64,000 bases of DNA from CBDUXT01 sp965371245 (lineage in GTDB: Bacteria > Planctomycetota > Phycisphaerae > UBA1845), in NCBI GenBank assembly GCA_965371245.1, contig CBDUXT010000014.1, forward strand, positions 12,111 to 76,110, written 5' to 3'. Numbering within the stretch: position 1 is the stretch's first letter; each line of letters starts with the position of its first letter. Positions 7,971 to 16,138 of the stretch are shown in pieces. Made by a program: the position numbers and the translations under genes. The notes beneath the pieces were generated by a model. It had not been told where the DNA came from, ran no database searches, and saw nothing but the letters and a program-made list of their open reading frames with translations.

Positions 7971-8582
7971 ATGAGCCAGCACGCGCCGGAAAGCCGTCAA
8001 TCCCAGCCCCTGTCCACTCGTGACCAGGTCAACGTCCTCCTGGAGGAGTATCGCGCGCTCTACGGCCTGCTCCTGTTCCGCCTCGACGCGATGGAACGGC
8101 GACTCCCGATTGCCGGCGGCGGAATCGTCGTTCTGTTCGCCAGCTTGTCCGCCATCCCCGATGAGCTTCGGGTGGCGACGCTGATCGTCTTGCCGGCCTC
8201 ACTCGCGTGGCTGGTCTGGACCACCGTCAATCACGGCCGCTCCAAGGAGGACAATCTGCGGCGCATCGACGAGATCGAACGCCAGGTAAACGAGCTGGCC
8301 TGTAGCGAGCTTCTCGTTTTTCAGTCACAGCATCCCAATTGCAAACGGCACGTCGCCGGACGCACCGGCTCCGGTACCGTCGCGGCCTTGGCTGCCACCT
8401 GCGTCGCCATGCTCGTAGCCTGCCACTTTCTGTTTGCACCATTGACAGCAAGTGTTTCCCTGTTGTTTGGATATGACGCCTATCTGGTCACGGTCGCCGT
8501 TTTCGTCGTCGGATGCTCGTACCGCATGCGGCGTTACCGCTACCAACACAACGAAAGTAGTCCTCAACCAGACGAGCACTAG
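7971..8582 (+). CDS. four-helix membrane protein, hypothetical
   Basis: 203 residues from the ATG at 7971; the longer open frame upstream is proline-rich noise and overlaps the methyltransferase relic. Layout: a polar N-terminus, an amphipathic helix (NVLLEEYRALYGLLLFRLDAM), two close membrane segments near 46-63 and 69-88, a cytoplasmic stretch of about 50 residues (KEDNLRRIDEIERQVNEL, coiled-coil-like), then two more segments near 135-155 and 162-188, ending basic. The pattern of paired hydrophobic hairpins around a helical linker resembles small membrane sensors or effector anchors, but no family is recognised. It has no co-oriented neighbours. Confidence 0.6.
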   Translation: MSQHAPESRQSQPLSTRDQVNVLLEEYRALYGLLLFRLDAMERRLPIAGGGIVVLFASLSAIPDELRVATLIVLPASLAWLVWTTVNHGRSKEDNLRRIDEIERQVNELACSELLVFQSQHPNCKRHVAGRTGSGTVAALAATCVAMLVACHFLFAPLTASVSLLFGYDAYLVTVAVFVVGCSYRMRRYRYQHNESSPQPDEH

Positions 8583-8676
8583 TGCCGGTTCCAGAGAATT
8601 GGCTCGCCTCTACGCGGCGCCGGTCGTAGGTATGATGGCGCCGACACGTCTGTTGAACCCTTGAACCGTTGTACGT

Positions 8677-10305
8677 CTATGGCAGGAATCGAAACTCTCG
8701 GATGATAATCTCGTGGTCGGTCCACGAATCCGATAGGTCGCCGCCACGCCAGAAGTTGACGTGCATCCGGGCCTGCTCCGGCCGAGGGACGTTTGGGCCG
8801 GCATAGGTCCACTCTCGGATGATCGTTTCCGGCGCTTCGTCATCCGCGGCACCACACCAACTCCTAAACTCGACGCACGTAGGTCGCCAGCGAAACGCGT
8901 GGCTCCTCAATTCACCCTCGCAAGGTGCAACCGGAAAACGGACCTTGTGGTGAGGAAGTTCCGAAGGTTGAGTTGCAAACTGGCCAGCGTCGTTGCTTGG
9001 GTTGCCCCATCGGCTGTACTCGATGTCAATTTCGTTGGCTGGATTCCACCAAGTGTTTCCAACTTCCCAGCACGGCGGATACTGGTAGAGGAATAGGCCG
9101 AGGACGACAGACAGGTCCCACGCGCCCAGTGAACCCACGGTCGTGACGATGTAGTCGCCGTAACCCAAGGGCTCCTCCAGCGCAACTTCCGTGCTGAACC
9201 ACGAGTCGTCTACTCTTTTCACGGTCAGGTGCAGATCGTTGCCGTCCAGCCACACATGGTCCACTTTGTCACCGTACTCGCTGGGGCCGGGCGCGTATTC
9301 CCCGGGGCCTTTCACGCGCCATGAGTAACCACTAAACATGAGCGTACGACGACCGCGAAAATCGGCCCACTGGTTGCTGTCCATGTCGGGCGGGAAGAAC
9401 TCAATCAGGTCGAAGAACACGTCCGCGACGGGTTCGTTCGGGTCCTGGAGTACACCTGCCACTAGATGAAGGGTATCCGTGCCTGCGGGGGCAGGTCCAA
9501 CTTGAAGTGGCACCCTTACGGTTGTATCCACGGGCGCACCGGGCGTCAGGACGGGATGCGATTGATGATCAAGCAAAGTGTCGCCTTCGTACCATTCCAC
9601 GTTGACGATGCCGCGACTGCCACCGGTGAGTCGATTCGTCGAGCCGTGTGCAAGATGAACCGCAACCGACCAAGAATCATCCGCTTTTGCTGCCAGTCGT
9701 TGCCAAACGCCGGAGACCGCCCAGTTTCCGTTCGTGGCGCCAGTAACTCTGACGCTGTGATGCCCGTGTGGGGCTATCTTGCACGGGGCGGCAACGTTCC
9801 CGAACTGATACCATCCCGCAAAGGCGTTTCCGAGTTCGCCGGCAAACTCAAAGCTCGGGTTCGCCGGTTGGCACAGAGTCCATCCGAAGACGGCCTGGAA
9901 CCGTGCAAAATCTTGCAGGTCGATGTCTGAATCGGCGTCTTGATCGAAGCATAGGCACGGCATCTCGGTTGGCGACATCGACGTCGAGAGGCACTCGACA
10001 AAGTCGCCAAAGTCGAACAGGTCTACGTCCCCGTCGTAAGTTCCGTCTTGTCGTGGGTGGCCACATGCAGAGCCACCGACTTGGGCCAACGGCGACCGAG
10101 GGGCCGGTGTTGCGTCTTGAGCGCATCGTCGTGGGTGGCCGGACGCAGACGCACTCAACTGGACCAACGGTGACCGAGGTGCTGGCGTTGCGGCCTGAGC
10201 GCGGAGACCGATGGCGTCTTTAGCGCCTGGCGGACCGTCACCCAATCCCGCGAGGCTCAGCGAAGCGATGAGTGCATACAGTTCAAGGGTAACAAGGGAA
10301 TACAT
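8677..10305 (-). CDS. secreted GH16-like (concanavalin-fold) protein with dockerin-like repeats
   Basis: 542 residues. The ATG at 10305 has AGGA six bases upstream. An uncleaved-looking hydrophobic N-terminus (residues 3-20) is the export signal. Residues about 30-80 hold two copies of a 25-residue proline-rich unit (ATPAPRSPL...GHPR). Residues 88-136 carry two EF-hand-like loops (DGDVDLFDFGDFV and DADSDIDLQDFARF), the planctomycete dockerin-type pattern, here near the N-terminus rather than at the end. Residues 140-290 look like a carbohydrate-binding jelly roll. The C-terminal half contains NEIDIEYSRWG near residue 424, matching the ExDxE catalytic motif of glycoside hydrolase family 16, so both acidic catalytic residues appear present. 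Likely acts on an external beta-glucan or galactan; the substrate is not predictable. Confidence 0.78.
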   Translation of the reverse strand: MYSLVTLELYALIASLSLAGLGDGPPGAKDAIGLRAQAATPAPRSPLVQLSASASGHPRRCAQDATPAPRSPLAQVGGSACGHPRQDGTYDGDVDLFDFGDFVECLSTSMSPTEMPCLCFDQDADSDIDLQDFARFQAVFGWTLCQPANPSFEFAGELGNAFAGWYQFGNVAAPCKIAPHGHHSVRVTGATNGNWAVSGVWQRLAAKADDSWSVAVHLAHGSTNRLTGGSRGIVNVEWYEGDTLLDHQSHPVLTPGAPVDTTVRVPLQVGPAPAGTDTLHLVAGVLQDPNEPVADVFFDLIEFFPPDMDSNQWADFRGRRTLMFSGYSWRVKGPGEYAPGPSEYGDKVDHVWLDGNDLHLTVKRVDDSWFSTEVALEEPLGYGDYIVTTVGSLGAWDLSVVLGLFLYQYPPCWEVGNTWWNPANEIDIEYSRWGNPSNDAGQFATQPSELPHHKVRFPVAPCEGELRSHAFRWRPTCVEFRSWCGAADDEAPETIIREWTYAGPNVPRPEQARMHVNFWRGGDLSDSWTDHEIIIREFRFLP

Positions 10306-10471
10306 CGAAGTCCTGACTTTCGGAATGGTCCAAGCAGCAGGTAGCGCTTCATGCGTCGCAAAGCGATTCTAGGGTTTCTTGGCCGGACGGACAAGTAGAC
10401 GTGTCTCGGGCGTGGGTCCGGTGAAGTGTCACCGGGCGGGTCCAAACCGGCCAACATCCACCTAACAGTTA

Positions 10472-10519
10472 TTCGCCCCCAGTGCCCTGCATCCTTGCTA
10501 TGAGGGTGCTGGGGGCGAA
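10472..10519. other. long stem-loop in the GH16-cupin intergenic region
   Basis: TTCGCCCCCAG (10472-10482) pairs perfectly with CTGGGGGCGAA (10509-10519), with further pairing of CCCT and AGGG inside. It lies downstream of the cupin gene (minus strand) and 170 bases upstream of the GH16 gene. It could end transcription of the former or fold in the leader of the latter; there is no T-run on either side. The rest of 10306-10754 shows no gene. Confidence 0.6.
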
Positions 10520-10754
10520 AAACTCCTCTCGCGACCTGCGCCGGCCTGGCCGCGCCGAACCCGCCCATGGCTGGCCGGTTTTACCCGCCCCCTGACAGTG
10601 AAGCAAGGCAGCAGAGCCCCGAAGCCCGGCGTGGAACGCCTGCGACGACGATGACAGGCGGCGTTGTTAGAGCTTCACGCTACACCCTTCCCCCTTGCCG
10701 CAGGGCTGCCGGTTTCACTGAGTCCGAGGTTCCTCGGGCAGCCAAGCGTTGTAA

Positions 10755-11450
10755 TCAGAGACGATTCCAGGCGGCGTCAAACGAAACCGTGGATTGGCTC
10801 GGGTCCATCAGGCTGGCGGGGCAAACCTCCGGTTGAGCGATGGTGTACTGCGCGGGGTCGTCGAGCGGCACAAAGGGGCCGTGGTACGACAGCAACAGCA
10901 ACGGTTCACGGTCGGTGCTGAACGTGTGCACCGTGCCACGCCGAAACATCAGCGCATCGCCGGTGAGCATTGGTACGTGCCGAATGTTGGGCGGAGACAG
11001 ACCGGTCACCGGATCGCTCGACAGGTGGAAGTACCCCCGCCCCGAGACCACGTAGATGAAGCGTTCGGAATGCTCATGGGCGTGCATGGGCAGATCCGCG
11101 GACCCGGCCTCGAAGCGCAGGAGCAGCATGGCGTCGTCACGCGCTTCGTCCAGAAGTTCCTTGGGATGCAGAACCGCACCTGCAACGGTTGAGCTGCCTT
11201 CAAAGGGCGAGTGCAGCACCACGGGGTAGGATTCCCGCATGGCGTCGACCAGTGCGCCGAACGACACGCCTGGCCCTGTGGCGCGAATCCGTCCAAGAAA
11301 AGCCCCACCTGGCCCGACCCGGTCTCGCGGCGCCAAGCAGCCCATTTTAGCAACATAGCCTTCCGAGGTCCTAAGCAGGGCGGCAAACGCGGAACGCGCG
11401 CCTTCGTGGTTGGGGATACACAGCGGCGTGATGGCGACGACGGGGTCCAT
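10755..11450 (-). CDS. cupin-domain protein
   Basis: 231 residues with GGAGA nine bases before the ATG. Residues 110-190 form a cupin barrel: motif 1 is MHAHEHSERFIYVVSGRGYFHL (metal-ligand histidines and glutamate, residues about 122-143) and motif 2 is GDALMFRRGTVHTF (about 164-177). The N-terminal 100 residues are an alpha/beta region without familiar text. Cupins of this build are metal-dependent dioxygenases, isomerases or sugar/amino-acid sensors. It diverges from the XRE regulator at 11538 across an operator-rich gap, so that regulator may control it. Its substrate is unknown. Confidence 0.75.
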   Translation of the reverse strand: MDPVVAITPLCIPNHEGARSAFAALLRTSEGYVAKMGCLAPRDRVGPGGAFLGRIRATGPGVSFGALVDAMRESYPVVLHSPFEGSSTVAGAVLHPKELLDEARDDAMLLLRFEAGSADLPMHAHEHSERFIYVVSGRGYFHLSSDPVTGLSPPNIRHVPMLTGDALMFRRGTVHTFSTDREPLLLLSYHGPFVPLDDPAQYTIAQPEVCPASLMDPSQSTVSFDAAWNRL

Positions 11451-11485
11451 TGGGATGTCTCCAAGGGCCGACCAGAAATCCAGAT

Positions 11486-11524
11486 CACACTCATAGTGTG
11501 TAGATCAGGATAACACTTATGTGT
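11486..11524. promoter_or_regulatory. two operator-like palindromes in a divergent promoter region
   Basis: CACACT-CAT-AGTGTG (11486-11500) is a perfect 6-bp inverted repeat. A second related site, ACACTTATGTGT (11513-11524), begins 26 bases further on, 14 bases before the GTG of the XRE gene. Paired sites sharing the core ACACTnAT are as expected for cooperative autoregulation by a small XRE/C-type repressor, which may also act on the divergent cupin gene. Confidence 0.62.
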
Positions 11525-11537
11525 GTGATTTCAAGCG

Positions 11538-11750
11538 GTGAAGACCGCAGAAATAAAAAAATTGGTGGGCGCCCGCGTCCGGGAGCTGCGCGAGGGCAAG
11601 GGCTGGTCGCAGGAACGGCTGGGGTTCAAGAGCGGCTTGCACCGCAACTACGTGGGCGGCGTCGAGCGCGGCGAGCGAAACGTGGGCATCGAAAACCTAG
11701 CCCGACTAGCGAAGGCGCTGGGCGTACGGCCGAGGGACTTGGTGCCGTAG
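11538..11750 (+). CDS. small XRE-family repressor, C-protein-like
   Basis: 70 residues from GTG 11538. Almost the whole protein is one Cro/C1-type HTH: VGARVRELREGKGWSQERLG, SGLHRNYVGGVERGERN, then IENLARLAKALGVRPRDL. Size and layout are like the controller (C) proteins of restriction-modification systems and like phage/plasmid repressors. The two palindromes directly before the start support autoregulation. No restriction endonuclease gene is found nearby; the only methyltransferase trace is the fragment at 7584-7835. The recognition-helix variant YVGGVERGERN is close to the usual YISxIERGxRN. Confidence 0.87.
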   Translation: MKTAEIKKLVGARVRELREGKGWSQERLGFKSGLHRNYVGGVERGERNVGIENLARLAKALGVRPRDLVP

Positions 11751-11912
11751 GCGCAGCAGACGGGCTGGCACTGCCCACAAGCACGCTTTTCAGGCCCTTG
11801 TGCTGATCCTGCTCAACAGCCCAGGTATGAGCCTGGTCAGCCACCCTGGCGACCAGTGGCAGGTCGCCTCGTCCCGAGCCGAATCTCGTGAACAGGTCCT
11901 CGACGGGCGGTG

Positions 11913-12815
11913 TCAGAGCTGGACGTTGCTGCGTAACCGCAGGCGGGTTTCCTCCAGGGCATCGAGAAGCGCCTGTTCGACGTCGTCATAGGTGCCACTA
12001 CGAGGGGCGCTGACGGTTACCTTGAATCCGTTTTCGGCAAGAAACTCAAGGCGGACGCCTGTCGGCTTGCGTTTCGGTTTACCTCGGCGTTGGCGCACGG
12101 CGCGGGCCGCCTGAACGTGGGATAATTCCCCGGCCACGGCCTTCGACGCGAGTTGCTTGCGACTGGTGTCATCAGGGAGCTTGGAAAGCTCATACGCCGA
12201 ACGCGCCGCAAGCTCGCCCGCATCGACCTGGCGCTGAATGTCGTCAGGGAGCCGCAAAAGGCCCAAGGCGCGGCTTACCGTGGAAGCCGGAATCCGCAGG
12301 GCTGCGGCGACCTGTTTACCGTTCCAGCCGTTGAGTTCCATGAGACTCGCAAAGGCCTTGGCCTGCTCAACCGGCTTGAGATCCTCACGAAGTAGATTCT
12401 CAACCAGCTGCTGTTCGAGAATCTCCGACGGGCTGAGCGTCTCCTCGTGAAAAAAACAGTCGATCGTGGGCAGGCCTGCCTGGCGCGTGGCCCGCCAGCG
12501 GCGTTCACCGGAAACGATGACCCATTTCTCAGGCTCCGGTGACCAGCGAACGTGGATGGGCAGGAGCTGTCCTTTCTGGCGAATGCTGGCCGACAGCCGG
12601 TCGAGGGCATCGTCCCCGAAATCGGCGCGCGGCTGATGGGGGTCGGGAAACACTCGGCCGATTTCGACGCTTCCAACCTTTCGCAGGGGTCGCCGGCCGG
12701 CGTCTCTTTGCGATGCGACGGGTGCGAGCTGCGGCCGAGTGTCGGTCACACGGACACCCATCGACTCGTCGAGGTGGCTCGTGAGATGGGCTAGGGTTGA
12801 CTTGGTGCTTGCCAT
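11913..12815 (-). CDS. parB: ParB/Spo0J-family partition protein
   Basis: 300 residues from the ATG at 12815 (MASTKSTLAHL); the longer frame upstream overlaps parA and reads as noise. Residues 48-125 form the ParB CTPase domain, with GERRWRA at 103-109. The conserved VENLLREDLKPVEQA lies at 138-152, and the HTH (GKQVAAALRIPASTVSRAL) at about 166-184. The C-terminus is basic then acidic. ParB loads on parS sites and activates the ParA ATPase to segregate the replicon. It lies 1 base after the parA stop, in a classic parAB operon, next to a replication initiator gene and thus plasmid-like. A perfect palindrome at 13664-13678 is a possible binding site. Confidence 0.92.
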   Translation of the reverse strand: MASTKSTLAHLTSHLDESMGVRVTDTRPQLAPVASQRDAGRRPLRKVGSVEIGRVFPDPHQPRADFGDDALDRLSASIRQKGQLLPIHVRWSPEPEKWVIVSGERRWRATRQAGLPTIDCFFHEETLSPSEILEQQLVENLLREDLKPVEQAKAFASLMELNGWNGKQVAAALRIPASTVSRALGLLRLPDDIQRQVDAGELAARSAYELSKLPDDTSRKQLASKAVAGELSHVQAARAVRQRRGKPKRKPTGVRLEFLAENGFKVTVSAPRSGTYDDVEQALLDALEETRLRLRSNVQL

Positions 12816-12816
12816 A

Positions 12817-13623
12817 TCAGGCCGCCCGCCGTTTGGTCGTACGCGTGGATATGCGATCGGAGATCTCGTCTGCCAGCGCGCGTGTCGATGTAGCGGCGAC
12901 AGAGGCGGGCTCGTGTTGCTCCACCGGTTTGCGAGCGGCAACCGCCACCTTGAAGGCGCTTGCTTCGGGGATGACCGTGTCGAGAACCATGTGTCCGTAG
13001 ATCTCTCGCAGGCGTCGCTCGTACGCCCGGTGGATGACCAGCCGACGGTCGCAGCGCGTCACCAGGTGCCCGAGACGTCGAAGCGACGGATTGAGTTCTC
13101 TGGCCTGTTCGATGGCTTGGTGGACCGCCCGAAGACCCTGGGTTCCGAAGTCCTCGGGCGGCACCGGGATGATCACGTAGTCCGCTGCGATCATGGCCGC
13201 CCAGCTACAGCTGTAGAGATTGGGCGGGCAGTCGATCAGCACGAAATCGAAGTCGGTCAACTGACCGAGAAAATCTCGAATCGCGTACTGGAGCATGCCG
13301 GTTGTCTCGGGAGAGGGTTTGTTCAACGGGGCGAGGTGCTGATTGGCCGGCGCCACCACGATGCGATCGAAGCGCGTCGGAAGAAGAATCTCCCGTGGGT
13401 CGGAAACGTACACGGAATCATCGAAGAACGCGGAGACTGTCTTGCGCGATTCGAGTGCTTCAACCAGTGCGGATCCCAGAAAACCCTGGCTGAGTGAACC
13501 CTGCGGATCAGCATCGATCAGCAGCACGGATCGCCCGGCCGCCGCGAACGCGCCCGCCAGATGAAGGCATGTGGAGCTCTTGCCGCACCCTCCCTTCTGA
13601 TTCACGAAGCAGATAGTCGTCAT
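12817..13623 (-). CDS. parA: ParA-family partition ATPase
   Basis: 268 residues. Deviant Walker A KGGCGKSS at 10-17, Walker A' VLLIDADPQGSLSQG around 34-48, and Walker B DFVLIDCPPNL near 125 define a ParA/MinD-type ATPase without an N-terminal HTH (the short, type Ib-like or Soj-like form). It dimerises with ATP, binds DNA non-specifically and moves ParB-parS cargo. It is transcribed away from the replication initiator gene, with 13661-13681 palindromic sequence in between, and is followed by parB after a single base. Confidence 0.93.
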   Translation of the reverse strand: MTTICFVNQKGGCGKSSTCLHLAGAFAAAGRSVLLIDADPQGSLSQGFLGSALVEALESRKTVSAFFDDSVYVSDPREILLPTRFDRIVVAPANQHLAPLNKPSPETTGMLQYAIRDFLGQLTDFDFVLIDCPPNLYSCSWAAMIAADYVIIPVPPEDFGTQGLRAVHQAIEQARELNPSLRRLGHLVTRCDRRLVIHRAYERRLREIYGHMVLDTVIPEASAFKVAVAARKPVEQHEPASVAATSTRALADEISDRISTRTTKRRAA

Positions 13624-13660
13624 TGTGTCGCTAACCTGTCAAACGGTTGCCGTCGACGTA

Positions 13661-13681
13661 GCGATTGCCAGTGGCAATTGC
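13661..13681. promoter_or_regulatory. near-perfect 21-bp palindrome between parA and the replication gene
   Basis: ATTGCCA-G-TGGCAAT (13664-13678) is a perfect 7-bp inverted repeat extended by GC on each side with one mismatch. It lies about 40 bases upstream of the parA start and 190 bases before the likely start of the initiator gene. Position and symmetry suit a partition (parS-like) site or an operator of the divergent parA/rep promoters. Confidence 0.6.
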
Positions 13682-13866
13682 GTATTAGACGGCCGAAACC
13701 ACGTAACAAACAGTGGCACAGAGGCGGGAAGGTCGTCAAGCGAAATCGTCAGCGGGGCCCATGGTCATAGGTGGTCAAAGCACCGGCTTGGGCATGGTGG
13801 ATTTGGAGTTTCGCATCGCTGCGGGGCGTGCTACGAAGGTTCAACGAACTTAAAGCACGCGCGCGA

Positions 13867-15141
13867 ATGCAACCCGCTCAAGAAAACCGCAAACAGACCA
13901 GGGGAATTGGCCAGCTGACCGTGGTTGAGCATGCGCTCTGTCCGCTCGACCCGAGACGCGGTCTGGTGGAGAACCTGGTGCACACGGCAAGCTACCGGTT
14001 CAGCGACGGCAAAGGAAAGCGTCACACGGCGCAGGCGCGGGTGTTCTGCCCGCTGGGTCTTACGGCCCGAGACGAGCTTTACCTCTGGGGGTTGTTGGCC
14101 CTGACCATGACCCACAACGCCGAGGACGGTGAGCTGCGAGCCACGCCTCATTGGTGTCTACGCCAGCTAGGCATGATTGATTCCAAGGGTCGGCGCGGCG
14201 GTCGCCAATACCGGCAGTTTGCCGACAGTTTGCGAAGGCTTTCGGTGGTCAAGTACCTGAGCGACAACTTCTACGATCCGGTTCGATGCGAACATCGACA
14301 GGTCGGCTTTGGATTCCTGAGTTTCAGCCTCCCGCTCGACCTCGGCTCGGGCCGGGCCTGGCGCATCGCGTGGGATCCGGTGTTCTTCGAGCTGATCAGT
14401 TCAGCGGCCGGACACTTGAGGTTCGATTTGGACTGCTACCGTCGCCTCGACCCGGCGAGCCGCCGGCTGTTCCTGTTCGCGAGCAAGGTCTTCGCCCGCC
14501 GGTCGATGCTGCCGGTGGTTAACCTCAGAGAATTGGCGGTGAACCTGCTGGGATTCGCGCCCACGCTTGCCTCGCGAGACATGAAGGTCAAGGTCGGCCG
14601 CTGCATTCGGGTCTTGCAGAGTAGTGGCGTGCTAGGGAGTGCGAAGATAGAGCTGATCAGCCGCGGCGAATACCGCGTGACTCTGACGCGCGGCGATTAC
14701 TTCACGGGGCGGCCTAGGCCGGAACGGCCCGTGGATGTGAGCGACGGCCCTCTGTCGGACACGTTGCTGGGCATCGGATTCGATGCCCGGGCCGCGTCCA
14801 GGCTGCTACACCGGTATCCCCATCGCCTTCTCGCCGAGTGGGCCGACATCACGTTGGCCGCGATGGGGCGGTTTGGCCCGTCGTTTTTCCGGAGGAGCCC
14901 GATGGCCTATCTTGTCGACTCGGTCTCCAAGGCGGCGAACGGTATTCGAACACCGCCGGACTGGTGGCGTGAACTGTGTCATGATGAATCAGCGGACCGC
15001 AGCGCCGGTGAAGAGTGCAAGGCGGTCTTTGACCAGATCCGACGCAAACTCTTCGATGAACCACGTGGAGAGCCGGCCGCAAGCGTGAGTGAGCGCCACG
15101 GCTTCGCGAGCACCGGTAGCGTGATTCGTGATCTCAAATAA
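13867..15141 (+). CDS. plasmid replication initiator protein (RepA-like)
   Basis: 424 residues from the ATG at 13867. A GTG at 13771 would add 32 tryptophan-rich residues that look non-coding. The conserved opening GQLTVVEHALCPLDPR, followed by YRFSDGKGKRHTAQARVFCPLGLTARDELYLWGLLALTM, then tandem winged-helix-like regions (FDLDCYRRLDPASRRLFLFASKVFARR), fit initiator proteins of plasmids with a parAB locus in these bacteria. It would bind iterons and open the origin. Candidate iterons lie just after the gene (15172-15201), and parAB diverges upstream. This is good evidence for a replicon-derived element. Assignment to a named Rep family is not possible by eye. Confidence 0.75.
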   Translation: MQPAQENRKQTRGIGQLTVVEHALCPLDPRRGLVENLVHTASYRFSDGKGKRHTAQARVFCPLGLTARDELYLWGLLALTMTHNAEDGELRATPHWCLRQLGMIDSKGRRGGRQYRQFADSLRRLSVVKYLSDNFYDPVRCEHRQVGFGFLSFSLPLDLGSGRAWRIAWDPVFFELISSAAGHLRFDLDCYRRLDPASRRLFLFASKVFARRSMLPVVNLRELAVNLLGFAPTLASRDMKVKVGRCIRVLQSSGVLGSAKIELISRGEYRVTLTRGDYFTGRPRPERPVDVSDGPLSDTLLGIGFDARAASRLLHRYPHRLLAEWADITLAAMGRFGPSFFRRSPMAYLVDSVSKAANGIRTPPDWWRELCHDESADRSAGEECKAVFDQIRRKLFDEPRGEPAASVSERHGFASTGSVIRDLK

Positions 15142-15171
15142 GCATGTGGACCACCAGCAGGTATTCTTTGG

Positions 15172-15201
15172 TTGTACAGGTACTTCTTTGTACAAGTACT
15201 T
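15172..15201. repeat. iteron-like direct repeats after the replication gene
   Basis: TTGTACAGGTACTT (15172-15185) and TTGTACAAGTACTT (15188-15201) are 14-base direct repeats with one mismatch and a 16-base period, 30 bases past the initiator stop. Each contains overlapping GTAC palindromes. Spacing by about 1.5 helical turns and the location suit initiator binding sites, though two units are few for an origin. The rest of 15142-15453 has no gene. Confidence 0.5.
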
Positions 15202-15453
15202 TGGGGCTGGTGGGAGAGCTGCCGAGCTTGGGGAGAATGCCGAATCATCTCGAAGAGTTACGGTACACGATGCGAGGGAAGACGGCCCGAAAGTGCGACG
15301 CAATCGACACGCATCCGGCTATGGATTGCGACGGGAGAGACACGTGTTTGGCGGCTTTTTCTGCGACGCAACCGACACGCGTATGCGACAGTGTTTTCGC
15401 CGCGCTAACCCATCCGATGATCGCTCTTGGGATGGCCAGTCTGGACATATGTG

Positions 15454-15470
15454 AGCATAGGTGATATGCT
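15454..15470. promoter_or_regulatory. operator of the parDE operon
   Basis: AGCATA-GGTGA-TATGCT is a perfect 6-bp inverted repeat ending 6 bases before the antitoxin ATG. TATGCTTATAGT within and after it resembles a minus-10 region. Antitoxins of this kind repress their own promoter through such sites. Confidence 0.65.
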
Positions 15471-15476
15471 TATAGT

Positions 15477-15728
15477 ATGAACGTCCACCTGTCAGCAGAA
15501 TTGAAGCGACAAGTCGAGGCCAGGGTTGCGTCCGGGCGCTACAGCTCCGCAAGCGAAGTCATTCGCGCCGGACTCCGGTTGCTTGAGGAAGACGAACGCC
15601 TTCGAGCAGACGTTCGTCGGAAGCTTACCGAAGGCGTGGCTCAGGCAAGAGCCGGCAAACTCGTTGATGGTGAAGAAGTGTTCGCCAGGCTTGAGGCCGA
15701 AATCAACGACGCGGAAACGAAGACCTAG
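15477..15728 (+). CDS. parD: ParD/CopG-family antitoxin
   Basis: 83 residues. The N-terminal MNVHLSAELKRQVEARVASGRYSSASEVIRAGLRLLEEDE is the ribbon-helix-helix DNA-binding fold of ParD antitoxins. The C-terminal half is a charged helix that would wrap the toxin. It is followed after 9 bases by the parE toxin gene, and a palindromic operator abuts its start. Its role is to neutralise ParE and repress the operon, giving addiction to the element. It is the last clearly plasmid-like function before the chromosome-type surface genes begin. Confidence 0.93.
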   Translation: MNVHLSAELKRQVEARVASGRYSSASEVIRAGLRLLEEDERLRADVRRKLTEGVAQARAGKLVDGEEVFARLEAEINDAETKT

Positions 15729-15737
15729 AAAGGCTGG

Positions 15738-16046
15738 ATGGCTGCCGATTTCCTCCTCACCGAAGCTGCGGACGAAGACCTACAGGAGATCAAAGACTAC
15801 ATCTGCCGTGACAGTGTTCGCACAGCCCGACGGGTCATCCGCGAGCTGAAGGAGTCGATGCTTGGGCTCGCGAAGATGCCAGGCAAGGGTCACGTCCGGG
15901 AGGATCTGACCGCTGAAGACATACGATTCTGGACGGTCTATAGTTACTCGATCGTCTACAGGCCTCAGACCACGCCGCTTGAAATCGTTCGTGTCCTCAG
16001 CGGGCGGCGCGACGTCAAGTCGCTCCTTGGAGGTGAGGGCGAATGA
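15738..16046 (+). CDS. parE: ParE/RelE-superfamily toxin
   Basis: 102 residues. LLTEAADEDLQEIKDYI at the N-terminus, an arginine-rich helix (SVRTARRVIRELKESM), GKGHVREDL, then FWTVYSYSIVYRPQTTPLEIVRVLSGRRD are the ordered signature of ParE toxins. Classic ParE poisons DNA gyrase; RelE-like members instead cleave mRNA on the ribosome. The C-terminal VRVLSGRRD agrees with the ParE branch. It is paired with parD nine bases upstream. Confidence 0.93.
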   Translation: MAADFLLTEAADEDLQEIKDYICRDSVRTARRVIRELKESMLGLAKMPGKGHVREDLTAEDIRFWTVYSYSIVYRPQTTPLEIVRVLSGRRDVKSLLGGEGE

Positions 16047-16138
16047 AGCCGCGTGGGCAATCCCGCAGCAACGAGGCTTGCGATTCATGTTGAAGCGTGT
16101 TTCGCGAGTTCTTCGAATTCGAGGATTACAAGTACATG

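Noticed and set aside
11538..11750. Complete restriction-modification system around the C-protein-like gene
   Set aside because: No endonuclease gene and only a distant methyltransferase fragment; the regulator alone is not enough.
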